DNA from: Ceriagrion tenellum
Taxonomy: Eukaryota > Arthropoda > Insecta > Odonata > Coenagrionidae
Direction of reading: 5' to 3'
Assembly (NCBI GenBank): GCA_963169105.1
Contig: OY720643.1
Coordinates: forward strand, 96,792,848-96,856,847
DNA length: 64,000 bases
Positions within the stretch are counted from its first letter, which is position 1. Every line of letters starts with the position of its first letter. The notes beneath the pieces are model-generated. The model was given only the letters and a program-made list of their open reading frames with translations, ran no database searches and was not told the origin of the DNA. This document shows, piece by piece, positions 1-11,924 of the stretch. Both the position numbers and the translations under genes were made by a program.

Positions 1-1119
1 AACTTTTAACTCATGACTTAAAGGATTTATTTGTCCGAAATAACCACTGCCAACGCACGAAAGTTGCTTAGAGAAAACAGACAACAAAATTCGCAATATT
101 TGTAAACTTACGGATGATAATGGCATAGGCAATACATTTTTTTATTCCCATTTGTAAAATTTGCACAGAAATTAAGAAATTTACTCAGTCCAACTAAAGA
201 TTAACTAAGCCCTCAGTCGTGAATCACGTCCTACTAGAGCTCATCAATCTACAGGAGAAATTTTAGAACAAGTGCATCTGCTTTCATAACTGGTATTTTT
301 ATGCTATTTATACCAATTAACTTTTCAATGAAAATAGTCAGAGCTCCATTCTAATACGCATTTCCATAGAAGTAGCAAACACATCGCCCACCTTCCTTCT
401 CCCACAAGGACACAAATGTAAAAGAGCAAAATAATTTACATTAGGTCAAGGAGATAACACTCGTTTCAATATTTTCTTCTATAATACCTCATCTTCGTTG
501 ATTATATAGCATTATTGTATTAATTCAGACACACAAATTGGTCTTATGACTTCTCATATCCCATTGAGAGTATCTTCCATTTAAGGAGGTCGGAGCGATT
601 TTCGTTTACTTACGGATTTGCGTAAAATTTTCATTTGCGTACTCATCATAAATATGTAAGGATAAATTTTTTTTTAAACTGGATGCCGCTGATATGGTTT
701 CTTGGCTATTTTTTGCTATTTTAACACGTAGCCTTATGGCACTCCTCACATATTTATAAATAACTCGAATATATGTGTACACATTTTCTCCCAAGCGTGA
801 AAACATACCTTACACACTAAAATAATGATTTCTATATAATATCAAGATAGCATGCCTAAAAAAACATTTATTTATATAAAATATTTGCTTACATTTCGAA
901 TACCGCGCCGTAAAATCAATTCATACCAACTATTTTTTTAAAAACAAGTTTAAAATTATGACCCTTGCATCATTTACATTACATAAGTGGTTATTTGCAA
1001 CATATACATCTATGATCTTGTAAATATGTGTGTTGAAGTAAAGAAGTGTACTTGTAAAGAAGTGTGTTCCAAGAATATTTTGCAACTTTCTTATTTAAAA
1101 GTTATAAAAATGTACTTTC
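1..1119. other. AT-rich stretch, nothing recognised
   Basis: Only short frames (75 codons or fewer) occur here and none shows a known motif. I see no tandem repeat or inverted repeat of note. Confidence 0.6.
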
Positions 1120-1865
1120 AACGACTTTCAAATCGCAGTCTTGTCTGGATAAAGAGACGATCATCAAAGGACACTAAACGTAATGGACCAAGTTCTACAA
1201 GAATACAATATTAAAATAAATAAGCCGAAGACTAAAATCCTAGTATGCGGAAGAGAGAAGAGGTCACTCAAATTGGAGACAAAGTTGAGGAAGTGATTTC
1301 CATAAACTCAACTGGAAGTACCATCACGTTAAACGGAAGAAGTACAGCAAACTTCAAGCGGAGCGTAGCCCAAGCTAAAAAGACGTTCGTGGGAAGAAGA
1401 TAACTGCTGTGCTCAAAGATGGTAGGAACCCGGACAAGAAAACAGTATGTGAAAACAGTAGTGTGAAGCGTAGCGCCCTACGGATTTGGAACATTGGAAA
1501 AGCTGACCAGAGATGACTAGAAGCTTTTGAAATTGGTGATGGAGGAGGATACTGAAGATAAATGGTTGGAAAAAACAAGAAATGATAAAGTGTAAAGAAA
1601 AGTAAAAGAGGAAAGAAACATTCGGAACATCATAGACAAAAGAAGAACAAGATGGATATGGCACACACTGAGACAAAACAGGTTCCTGAAAAACAAAATT
1701 GAAGGCAAAATAAATGAAAAAATCTCAAGAGGAAGACCAAGGAATAAGTTTACGGACTGAATAAAGCAAAAAGTACATAGGAAGAGATACTCGGAGGTAA
1801 GGGAACTAGCATTAGATAGAGAAGGGTGGAGGGCTACAGTTATCCGATCTTAGGATTGAACAACA
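1120..1865 (+). mobile_element. LINE (endonuclease/reverse-transcriptase type) 3' fragment, decayed
   Basis: Joining frames across frameshifts gives the C-terminal part of a non-LTR retrotransposon reverse transcriptase. There is a stretch reading KINKPKTKILVCGRE, then GSTITLNGRST and SVAQAKKTFVGRR, then a region matching the W-W-RR-lK-KW-EKtRNDKV pattern seen better at 19310, and finally SRGRPRNKFTD and LALDREGWRA. The 3' end is near the motif ATCTTAGGATTGAAC, shared with the copies at 12339, 18565, 19688 and 3565. Several stops and frameshifts make it non-functional. The 5' part (endonuclease and RT catalytic core) is missing, as is usual for 5'-truncated LINE insertions. The exact left boundary is uncertain. 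Confidence 0.72.
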
Positions 1866-3212
1866 TAAAAAACTCACGATTCACGCTCCGACTACCTTTA
1901 TTCATCCATTTATTTCTCAGATTACACCTTTCTATCACTCCCTTTACCCCATCACCATAAATTTGATTCTCATCCATTCTATTATAACCGTAAAACCGAG
2001 ACAGTACCATCCCTTCACACACATGCATCACTCACGCCATTCCTTATGCTTTTACACAGATCCCTACTCAAACATCTCACACAATACTGCAGTTAGCCTA
2101 TTACTATACTTATCCTGTCGCACCGTCATTTTATTATGGTGTAATAAAGTGGAGGGAAGACTAATTTTGTGGAAATCAATTTTTGCTTTCTTCTCCAAAT
2201 ACAATTTTGCAGCATTCACCGGCTAGAATTCTTCGTCTAGAAACGAAAAAGCTTTCCGCCTGGGAACGCAAAATCATCCAATTCCTAATAAACACTTTTT
2301 TTGATTAAGAAATTTCCTCTACGTTTCTTAAAAATTGGAAAAGTGCCTCGAAAAAGAATGCAAAATTTAGCCACCCATGGTTTTTCATGTACATTTATTG
2401 GAAACGTAAACAAAACTTCGATTTCACGCTGATAATTACAAAACTTTTACCGGTGATGAAAAAACAATAGGACAAGCCATTGACGTCCCAAGTGAGAACG
2501 AATTTCTAACCGCTAACGTTGTGTTATCATCATGTGTCCCCGCACGTCACAACGTCCGCATGCCACGAAAACGGAAAAAAAATGACGGCAGCAGGAACGC
2601 AACAATCCCTCTTATTTTATCACCAGCCAACAAACTCCACTCAGTTCGGAGGAATCAGACGTAAATACACACATATCAGGGAAAAACACGCGAGGGGCAG
2701 CTTCCGCCGTCCCCGGCGTGAAAAAACACCTTCCGTTTTCCTCATCCCCAGCAACTCATTCGGGGGAATAAAAAATGTCTATTTGGAGAAAGAGATAGAA
2801 AGCGAAAGAAGGGATTCGGAACATGGGACTCAGAGAAAAAAAGAGAAAGAATATATATGGAACAGCTTGGAAAGAGAAGAGATATAGTTTCAAATTGCCA
2901 TTGAAATTATTATATGTAAGCATGTAGCTACTAGACCAAGCTATGGATAGAAGTTGAAATATGGAGGGAAGACGTATAATATGAAACACACTAGCAACAT
3001 TATTTCAAATGTTTTGCAAGCAATATTGGATAAAAATTAAAGCTTACTGTCCGAATTAAATGCCATTCCAAATTATTCTGACTTACTATTAAGTCCTGAT
3101 TACGTGATTTATTTTATTGTACAAACGAATGTATCATAAAATGCACAAGAAAATTAATGGAATTAGAGCAGGTTTTATTTCCAGTTCAGTCATTCAGGCA
3201 ATCATACAATTT
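1866..3212. other. No gene recognised; purine-rich patch
   Basis: A 122-codon plus-strand frame at 2519-2887 is purine-rich and low in complexity at its end (many E, R and K). It has no recognisable domain and is probably chance. The rest is AT-rich and featureless. Confidence 0.55.
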
Positions 3213-3292
3213 GCCGCTTTACACGGTACTATTTTTCTCATGTAAGATTTCATGCATTCGCTTGTACAATAAAATGTACCTTGTAAAGCGAC
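3213..3292. mobile_element. 80-bp terminal-inverted-repeat hairpin (MITE-like)
   Basis: The left end GCCGCTTTACACGGTACTA and the reverse complement of the right end, GTCGCTTTACAAGGTACAT, match at nearly all positions, so the 80 bp folds into one stem with about 20-bp arms. A short related string (GCCGCTTTACAC) recurs at about 17416 and 20217 without a paired end. I see no clear target-site duplication, so the mobile-element assignment is inference from the inverted ends. Confidence 0.45.
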
Positions 3293-3564
3293 TGTAAACT
3301 GACCGATCGCGGAGATGAGCTTAGAATAAAATCAAGCGTAGGCTACGAAGGGAGTGCGTTGAGTAATTGTTGAGTAATTGATACTTGGATAGGATGGGAG
3401 TTGGGACAGGGTTTGAATGGGACACTAGATTAGAACATATCTCCTCTATAGTATTATAGTATTGCGTGGAAATATAAGACGCATGTTAATGCAAAAATAC
3501 GCAAATATCTAATTAATGCTAATACATCTTAAATGTCGTTCCTAAAAACAAAATTTCGGAGCTT

Positions 3565-4330
3565 TCATCCACTCATCATCGTTGGCCGCTCAATCCTAAG
3601 GTGGGTTGACTGCAGCCCTCCACCATTCCCTTTCGAATGCAAGTTCCCTTACTTCCTGGTATCTCTCGCCATGTACTATCTAATTTATTTGGTTCATGTA
3701 CTTATTCCTGGATCTTCCTCTGGGGACGTTTCCCTTCAACTTAGTTCTCCACAAACCAATTTGCCTCAGGGTGTGTCCAATCTATTTGGTTCTCATTTTC
3801 TGCATAGCGTGACATATGGTCCTTTCCTCGTCTGCTCTTTTGTAAACTTCATCGTTTCTTATTTTTTCGGTCCATTTCAACTTCATAACCCTCCTCCAGC
3901 TCTAGTTTTTGAAGCCTTATAGTTTTTTCTGGTCTGCTTCTCAAATACTTCATGCATCCGATCGATAACGGGCCACGCTTCATACGAATATTTTCAAACA
4001 CATTTTCTCCTTTGCATTCCTTTATTCATTGAACACAGTAGTTGTCCTTATCCAATGAACGCTTTCTTAGCTTAGGCTATTTTCCGTTTGATGCCCGATA
4101 AATCTCTTCCAAACCCCGTGAAAGCAATTCCGAGAGGTGAAGGAATCCACATGCTTTCCTCTGTGTGACTTATGCCATCAGATTCCCTCTCCCGCAAACT
4201 AGGTTTTCATCTTCGTCTTATTTACATTCAGGTCGTAACCTTGAAGAGCTCGGTCCAATGATCAATGACATTTGAATATCACCAAGTTCATCCAATCTAC
4301 GATCATCGTTGAGTTTTCAACTGCTTCGAC
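3565..4330 (-). mobile_element. LINE 3' fragment, minus strand, decayed
   Basis: Read on the minus strand, this has the same order of landmarks as the copy at 1120-1865. There is a block reading NVNKTKMKT, then SFTYLGIAFTG, then KRKIA-AKKAFIG, a degenerate copy of the LEASKT-AGGG/KW-KKirN block, the RGRSRNKY-equivalent, and the WWRAAVN terminal block just before the 3' end near 3565. Frameshifts and stops are frequent. It is the same family as the copies at 12339, 18565 and 19150. The long plus-strand frame at 3533-3922 is the antisense shadow of this element and is not a gene. Confidence 0.68.
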
Positions 4331-7300
4331 TACCATCCGGATTGCCTAATGAGCAGAACGGACAAAGTGTGGTCACGGTAATGACCTGAACTATATAAGT
4401 AGTACCCTGCGAGTAAGTACAGTAGCTGAAAAGCTTAACGACATTTACTAGCGTATATAAGAGGTATTTGATGGTAAATCAAGCGTAAGTGAGTGGACTA
4501 TTTGACCAAAATACTTCCAGCCAGAACCTAAAAAGAACACCCGACCCATCTATCCCGCATTTCATGCTCTCTCATTCTTATCGTGATCGTTTTTACTTGC
4601 GATAGCCACGAAGTTTCACTGTGCCAGAAACATTTTATGCCAGCGGAACTTGGGAGATAGCTGGGCTAAAGGTGATTTTAAGCGAGGGAGTTGAATCCTA
4701 AGACTTGGATTCACACGTGGGAGTGAGGATATTTAACTACCAGGGTTTCTAAGGACACATGCCTTCCGAGCCAGAGTTAAAATGTTCAATTTGTGATTCA
4801 CCCCAACTTCCAATGTGCATCTTAGGCTCTTCATTTAACTGTTCAGATGAACCGCTCTGTGTGGGCCCGTATATTACTTTTAAATTTTTGACCGCGTATT
4901 ATTATCAATTTTACATATCGGATAACATAACTAATCGATTTATTCCAAAATGACAAGAGGATGATAAATAGGGCACATGTCTTCACCTCTTACTATTGGT
5001 TGGTCTATCTATTCATATATTCTATTCATATCTATAATCCCGAATACAGCTCTTCTAGCCTTTTCAATCGGGAGTTTCTAAAAGTAGATGTAGGCGTCCA
5101 TGACCGAGAAGGAGAAATCTGCTTCAAATGAGTGTAATTCACATAATTTGCTGGTGTGTCGCATTACAATTTTAATATTCCAGGACCATCGACATATCAC
5201 GCTGCGTTTTATGCGGCTCAATGTGCTATACGATACAATTTGGCCCCGTATGATACGTTACATAGCATGACGGACTGCAAAGTGAATTTTTGAACAATCT
5301 AATGCCATTCGACAAATGATGCAATTTAAAATAAGTAATAATGCGATATGCAATACTATGTCAGCCGTGTTATTCCGGTCCTTCGTCCAACGATCTTCGA
5401 TGCTATATGATGCGCGATGCGAATCGATACATTTCAATTTATAGTTAAATACGACAAAAAGGTATGACTCATCACAACATAAAATGATATTACGATAAAT
5501 CGCGTCAATTCGTGACGCACTGATGCATCCGAGTATCCCACGCCCCTAACAGGAGAGAGGCATAAATGAGGTTGACCGGCTGAAGGCGTTGGAGGCAATC
5601 TATGGAAAATATGACGAGCGGGAGGAGTGGAAAGAGTCAGGGTTGGGAACGCCTCGGTGAAATAGTTGTGAGGGGAAAATACGAGGTCGAAGGGGAAGGC
5701 CACGTATATACATACACACGAGAAGGGGTAGGAGGGGATGACGGAACAGTTGAAAAACGATGACGTAAAGAGGGTATGAAATGATACGAGGACGAAGTGT
5801 GGGGAAAGTAGAAACGGAGAATTCTGGGAAGTGTAGAAGAGGCAGTGAGGAGTTTTGTCTCGTATGGGGTGAGAATTGATTAAATGGGAGGAGTTATGGC
5901 CAACAGAATGGACATAAGAGGGTGACGGATAGTCAGGAAATAGGCAATGATGAGAATGAAACACGGAAACTTGAAAAGGAGGTCAAAAGTAACGATTTGA
6001 TTTTTTGCTCTATCAAAATGAGCTTACATTGGAGCTTATTAGCAGAAATGGGAGGAGCATGGCTTAGGGAATAATATTTTATGGAAAAAGTACTCCAAAT
6101 TCGACTCCTTACTGTGCTTGTATACAATTCATTATGATACTGTGTAATAGATAAATGGTATTTATGATCACCTAAATTAGAAGAACTAGACATAAATTTT
6201 CAAAGCGTTCCCATGCAATATGACAAAGAAAATCGAGCAATCACATTTAACCTGTAAACCAAAGTTAACGGTGTAATGACGCGTGACCTGAGTGTCAATA
6301 AATCGTAAGGACAAGGTCACGTCTTGATAAACACTTAAGACACCAAAAGTAATTACTGACCTTAAGTAATTTCCTTAAAATCTGGCTGAAGGGTTGGAAA
6401 ACGCTCATTTTCCCAAGATTATCATCATAGGTTGGAGGAACAAAATTTTGAGCAAAAATTCATCAAACTGAAAATTTATCATAAAAATGTAAACCTTCAA
6501 ATACGGAGAATAAAACAACTTTGTATACAATAAGTACTTGAAAAGTTAGCAGCAGAAATTTCCCATTATCTTTTTTAAACCTTGAATATCTTCTTAGGTA
6601 GACAAACCATTGTGGGTAGTGACTTGTGACCAATTTTGCGACGATAACTCTAATGTAAATCATTACTATTTCTAGCAGGGTCACACATTCACACAAGGGT
6701 TCCACATTACATTGCAGACTTTCAAGGCTAAGGACTATGGGACATAGCAATGAAGCATGTAATTGAATACAAAAAGTCATTGTCATTCCAAGCTTGTGAA
6801 CATATATCAATAAAGTACAAATTTGAGTTTTTATAACCATTATACTGGTATGTAAGCTAAAAGGATTTTTCTGCAATCCCCTTATGAGTTCAGACAACTT
6901 TATCTGGAAAACGGCAGTGAATGGAAGATAATTGAAAAATTATGCCTATCACAAGAGTGATATACTTAAAGGCTGAATTCCATATAAAGCTGAGTTATTA
7001 GTTCCTGCATGCTTGTGAACTAGTAAAATGATAGACACCGTGCACAAGAGTTCTGAATTTTTCAGGTGGAGATTCATCAGCTTAGCTTCCACGTGTCGAT
7101 AATTCCAATTTATGGTATTACTTCAGCTATTTCTGTGTGTTAATATTTTGTCCTAGAAAAAGGCTCCTACGCTTTTGATGAAATTTTGGGATACCTTCAA
7201 TTTGGATGAGATATTAAGATTGATACATATTTCATACTTGGAAGAATTCATTTCATATTTAATACATTTGTTTAAAAAGTTAAATTTTTAACATGGGGTC

Positions 7301-7403
7301 TTATGTATAACCTCGGAGAAAATGCATCAAAAAATAAAAGTAAAAGAAGACGTTAAATGATACATATAGCAGCACAGCCTACCTACAAGTTCAATGAGGA
7401 GAC
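4331..7403. other. No gene recognised
   Basis: This stretch includes the longest open frame of the window, 5434-5964 on the minus strand (176 codons). Its translation is rich in H, S, F and P because the plus strand is G/A-rich there. I see no domain, signal peptide or splice context supporting a gene. A 144-codon minus frame at 6463-6897 is likewise unrecognised. Confidence 0.55.
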
Positions 7404-7595
7404 ATGGCTGTTCATGGAGTTAGCATGACTGGGATTTTTCCTGTAGAGAAGAATGTTTTTGGCGAGGATGATTTTGTTGCTTCCTCATTTACTGTTGGTC
7501 CTGAGTACCCACCACAAGAAAAATATCCTTCAAAAGATCCTAAAAATTCTGAAGAAGCTGGATCACCTGTGTCAGAAACATCCAAGAGCATATAA
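7404..7595 (+). pseudogene. pogo/Tigger-like (DDE_1) transposase C-terminal fragment
   Basis: The 63-codon frame contains VSMTGIFPVEKNVFGEDDF-ASS. This matches the conserved tail after the DDE catalytic domain of pogo/Tigger/jerky-type transposases, typically F-tGIfPfn--iF-eddF-pS followed by a charged, Pro/Ser-rich end. Here that end is EYPPQEKYPS and SEEAGSPVSETS. An in-frame TGA lies three codons upstream of the ATG and no upstream DDE core is visible, so this is a 5'-truncated remnant rather than a gene. The ATG is only the first Met in the frame. A short exon of a domesticated transposase gene is the alternative, but no splice signals argue for it. Confidence 0.5.
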
Positions 7596-8589
7596 TTTCT
7601 ATCCAATTACTGGGATATCAACATACGTAGATTTTGAACACATTCCTCAGTGATCAGGAGGCGTACAAAGTTATGTTTTCCCCACCCATATTTCACCACA
7701 ACCAACTCCCTTTCAGCCTCTATTTCAACTCTATTTTAGCCTCTAAAGGTTGAAAATAATCACAACCGTGTCAGAAAATTAAGTGAATTGATAGAATTTT
7801 TCAGTCTTGATAGCTTCTGGCTCGGTTTAATCAAACTTGTCGTGTCATTTAAAGTATAAAATGTTTGATTATTCCTTAAAACTCGTTCCATTACGATTAA
7901 TCCTCTGGTACCTACATACAAAACGTTCCTCTGTTGAAGGTATGACGGCTTTAAAGTTAATAATGGCGTATTTTTTTCTAGAATCTCAAGGAAAAGCAAC
8001 AACTTTTTCATCACAATTCCGAACACTGCTTATTTCAGGGTTATCTCACTCTATTTATATGGGGCCTTTTACTCTTACTGTTAAACTCTTTATATTTGAA
8101 TGAAAAAGGCACACCTATAGTTACAAATTATACGAAAGAGAGGAAAATGGAGTCTGCTGAATTATGTATAAAAGATCCCATTTTAAAGAATATTTCATCG
8201 CCAGACGAAACCTAGTACGCAACCAAATGAGTCTCAGATAAATTTTCTACTGATGATTAAAGACAGCCTTTATTCATGCAACGACATTTTATAGCCACCT
8301 TGATTAAATTAACTGCAATATTGCATCGCACCGCACCGCAACTTTCGAAAAGTCATATTCTCCCATTGATAATGTTCCTTTAAAGTAACGCTCATACGCT
8401 TCATTAACCTAGAAAACATGCATAGTTTTTTTATTCACTGATTTATAATTCATTCGCTTTTGAGTCCCTCTCTTGCCATAGAAAAACTAGTAATAGGCAA
8501 TGAAAATAAATTTACATGCTACATTACAACTAAGGATTCAGGATTCTTTAGAAATAAGTTATAAAGAGTCCGAAAATTTCAGCGTACCA
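7596..8589. other. No gene recognised
   Basis: Overlapping 88-codon frames on both strands at 7760-8103 have no family resemblance. The stretch may include unrecognised remains of the DNA transposon whose transposase tail precedes it, but I found no terminal inverted repeat. Confidence 0.5.
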
Positions 8590-8770
8590 GTACTCAGCCT
8601 ACGGCCGAGAAAGTTATGGTTGAGGAAATTCTGAGGAGGAGGAAAATTAGGAGTCTTAAAAACAGGAGGGCGTGTATGAAGCAGTATATGGGGGTAAATT
8701 AGGCAAAAAGAGGTTAGCGAGGATAGGTCAGTATGGAGGAAATTATTGAAGCAGAGTCAGGTGTACAAAT
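8590..8770 (+). mobile_element. Possible LINE C-terminal remnant
   Basis: Frames read KVMVEEILRRRKIRSLKNRR, ACMKQYMGVN and, after a shift, SEDRSVWRKLL. The combination of an R/K-rich run, ACMK and DRS-WR-LL resembles the extreme C-terminus of arthropod non-LTR reverse transcriptases (typically RRACMK----EEA---C-DRS-WR). It is short and broken, so the assignment is tentative. Confidence 0.35.
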
Positions 8771-11729
8771 ATGTATTTATGAGTGAAACTTTGTGATTGT
8801 GCCTACCCTGGAAGGAAACGGCTTGATTGGTATGTATGTATGCATGTAGTACTCAACACCACAAATTCTTCCACTCTGTGAAAAATACCATGAAAAACCA
8901 GCGAATGAAATATCAAGGGAGCCAGACTGCTTCACGGCTTTTGTATAACAACAAAAACTACCAAAACAAGGAGAAGAAAGTATTGGGGGAGAATCAACTT
9001 TGAATAAGGGAAGGGAGGTCAAGGGAAAAGAAATGCGATGAAAGTCTTGTCCCTTCATCTAAAAGAGGTCTTCCAACAAACTATCAAACTGGCCGCTCCA
9101 CGCAACCTCACAGCGAGTTCGCTAAACTTTCACAAGAAGAGCCCCCAGCCACTTTTTCAGGGAACTGTCTAGAAGGGTGCACCCCACATTTATCAAGTTC
9201 ACCATCAGTTACTACGGAACAAATACAAAAAGCGCCGGAAACTTTTAATACGCTACATTTTTTTCAGAGTTTCCGCCGATAAAAACAAGACAACACTGAC
9301 CGCGCATACATCAGTTGTTCACTTTTCTTTTAAATTTCTTTCTCCGAACATGTACGCCAAAGAGAGCGAAGGCGTTAGATTAACGGATATTCGAGTAAAA
9401 TGGAGGTAGAACATGGAAATTTCAGGAACGTATTTATCAAAGAATTGTTAAATAGACACTGAAATAGCACTGCTAGAAGAAGCAACTATAGAAACTTAAA
9501 GGCTAGTGCAGCTAGCGAATGCAGGAGATATAACCTAATAGATAAAAATGAATAGGTTTGTTCGTCTACTACGCGTTCCAATACCATTCATCAGATTACG
9601 ATGAAACTTTGGTGAGTTGTTGTTTGTTGCGCCCCTACGAAGGTATCTTAATTATTAAATCCATTTTACAATAGGTGGAGCGCGAGTCGTTTCAGCAAAT
9701 GAGTGTTGGCACGCGAGCTTCTTAAACATACGAGGAACAACAAGCAAGCAACGAAGCAGGATGTTTAGGAGTGGCTCAATCACGTGGATCAGAAACGTAT
9801 CAGTGAGACATAATACCGCGTGTATCAGAATCATATAAGTGACACGTAATTTGTGTTAAAAGGTAATTTATTTGTACGTCGAATAAAATTTGGTACAATA
9901 ACATTTGGAACAAATAAAATTTGTTTGCTTTTTTTTAAATATTGCATTGTCCTATACTCTTCTCATTTTTCACAGAATTGGATTATTATTCTCAAAGATC
10001 TTAAATTTTGGCACTGCTTCAACAATAGAATATTTTACTTACTTGGAAATCGCAGCATAGGCATGGAATGGAAACTCATGATATCATTTTTGCATTACAA
10101 ATTCCTGTATTGGTATGAGAAATTAATTGGCCTAGGTCTCATATTCGTTTCTGTAATCTTTGTATACGTGTGTTTACTTAGAAAAAGAGGCATTGCAACG
10201 CATGCCGGGCAGAGGTAGTAAATGAATAAAGAAAGAGTTAACCTTCATAAAGCAAGAGCCACCGGTAGCAATTTTTACGAGCAATAAAAACCGTTGTATT
10301 TCCATGAAATTTGAAACAATCAAGCAAGTAATTTAGCTAGAAGCTTACACGGAGAAATTGCCTCTCAACTCAAAAAGATACGCTATGCCTTGACAGGAAA
10401 TAGCCGCTGCTGAACAAAAATGTTGTATGCGGTATTGATCGACGTGATCATATCGTTTCAGAAATATTTTTCTAGGAATGGCAACAGATGAGGCTAAGGA
10501 GGAGGTATGTCATATTTGACCGCGAGAGTATCAAGCCTAAATCAGTAATCAAGAAAATATGACAGGATTGGTACTTACAAAATTGTTTAGGCAAAAGATT
10601 TGGTGATTTCTCAGGTTGTGGAATTGTACTCTTTAAAGAATGAAATCTCTCGAGAAAAGTAATGATGTTCATTATACATATAGTATAGGGGATGAAGGAG
10701 AAGTAATTTATGATCAATGAGAAAAATATTTATCGAAGTTTTCTGGGCTAGATGACGTAGAAAAATGCATATTTAAAAAATGAAAATAGCAATAAATGAG
10801 TAAACACGCAATAGTGAAGTATTCCCTGGGTGAAAAGAAGGGAAACAAGTCAACCTAGAGGGAGGAATCTCTCTAGAGCCTGTGAAGAACTATCATTTTC
10901 TGCTGTAAAATGGGAGAATATTTGCAATTATAATACAACACAATACCTATCCATATCGGCTTCACGAAAACGAAATGATAACATACTTAATTAATTTGAA
11001 AGAATTTGAGTATTTATTATAATTTGTTCCTTACGGCATTCGTCTTGAATTTAAGCTCAGTATTTTAAATTTATTTACGCAAAAGAAAAGAAAAATCAAG
11101 CAAATAAAATGATCTCAAACGAATAATTCGAAAATACTGTAATACACTTGCTTTTTATGTAACTACATGTATTATTGAGACTGATTTTAGCTTCCAATGC
11201 AATAATTAGAAAACTATGGCTGAGAGTCAAGAATACATAATGTAGCTACTGCATGGGCTTTTAAAATGTAGGTAGCTATCTCGAGTTAGTGGACGAAGAT
11301 ATCTCGTACTTCATTCAAAAGCATAAATATATTATTTCAAGTATTACATTTTATGATCCATTCACGCCAAAGAGTTGTCAAGGCTTATATAGTCTGTATC
11401 GCGCATGGTAATAAAAATTAAAGTAACGAGCCCTTTAATCCCATTTATAAGGCCAAGTTATTGATGGTTAAAAGCATTCAAACCATTAATTATCGTGATA
11501 GACACATAATAGTGGCGTCCGTGATTGTATTCTGTAAATCTGTCGCTTAGTAAACCGTAACGAATCGACTTGAAAAGGTATGAGTTACGCATTGGTAATC
11601 AAATAAATAAAATGACTGAAGTGAAAAGCAGAAAAAAACGGACTGCATACATATATACACACATATAAATGTTTATACAGAAAGATAGAAAGAAAGTGGA
11701 TAGGAAAACATAAAATAAACAAACACAGT
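8771..11729. other. No gene recognised
   Basis: A 121-codon plus frame at 9853-10218 is rich in F, I, Y and L, as expected from AT-rich DNA, and has no known motif. A 93-codon minus frame at 8777-9058 is also unrecognised. No repeats stand out. Confidence 0.55.
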
Positions 11730-11880
11730 GGTGGTGTGAAGATGAAAAGATGGCCGATTCCAAGCAGAAAAAATTCGACTGGACCGGGAATGGAACCACG
11801 GACCTTTGGATCTGAGTATTGGATACGAAATCCAAAGGTATACGTATTTGTTCCTCGATCTTTCCCGGGACACATTCCAT
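11730..11880 (-). mobile_element. Possible tRNA-derived SINE fragment
   Basis: On the minus strand the sequence GTGGTTCCATTCCCGG (plus positions about 11784-11799) is close to the RNA polymerase III B-box consensus GGTTCRANNCC. It is preceded by a repeated ATCCAAAGGT/ACCTTTGGAT pair typical of a degenerate anticodon-arm region. I could not identify a good A-box, so this is weak. Confidence 0.3.
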
Positions 11881-11924
11881 TTTAAATTACGTTCAAATGC
11901 ATTGCTTACAAATTTGGTACGTCA

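Noticed and set aside
3533..3922. 129-codon plus-strand frame
   Set aside because: It is the antisense of a LINE C-terminal fragment.
5434..5964. 176-codon minus-strand open frame, the longest in the window
   Set aside because: It lies in a strand-biased G/A-rich stretch that lacks stops by composition, and the product is H/S/F/P-rich with no domain or splice context.
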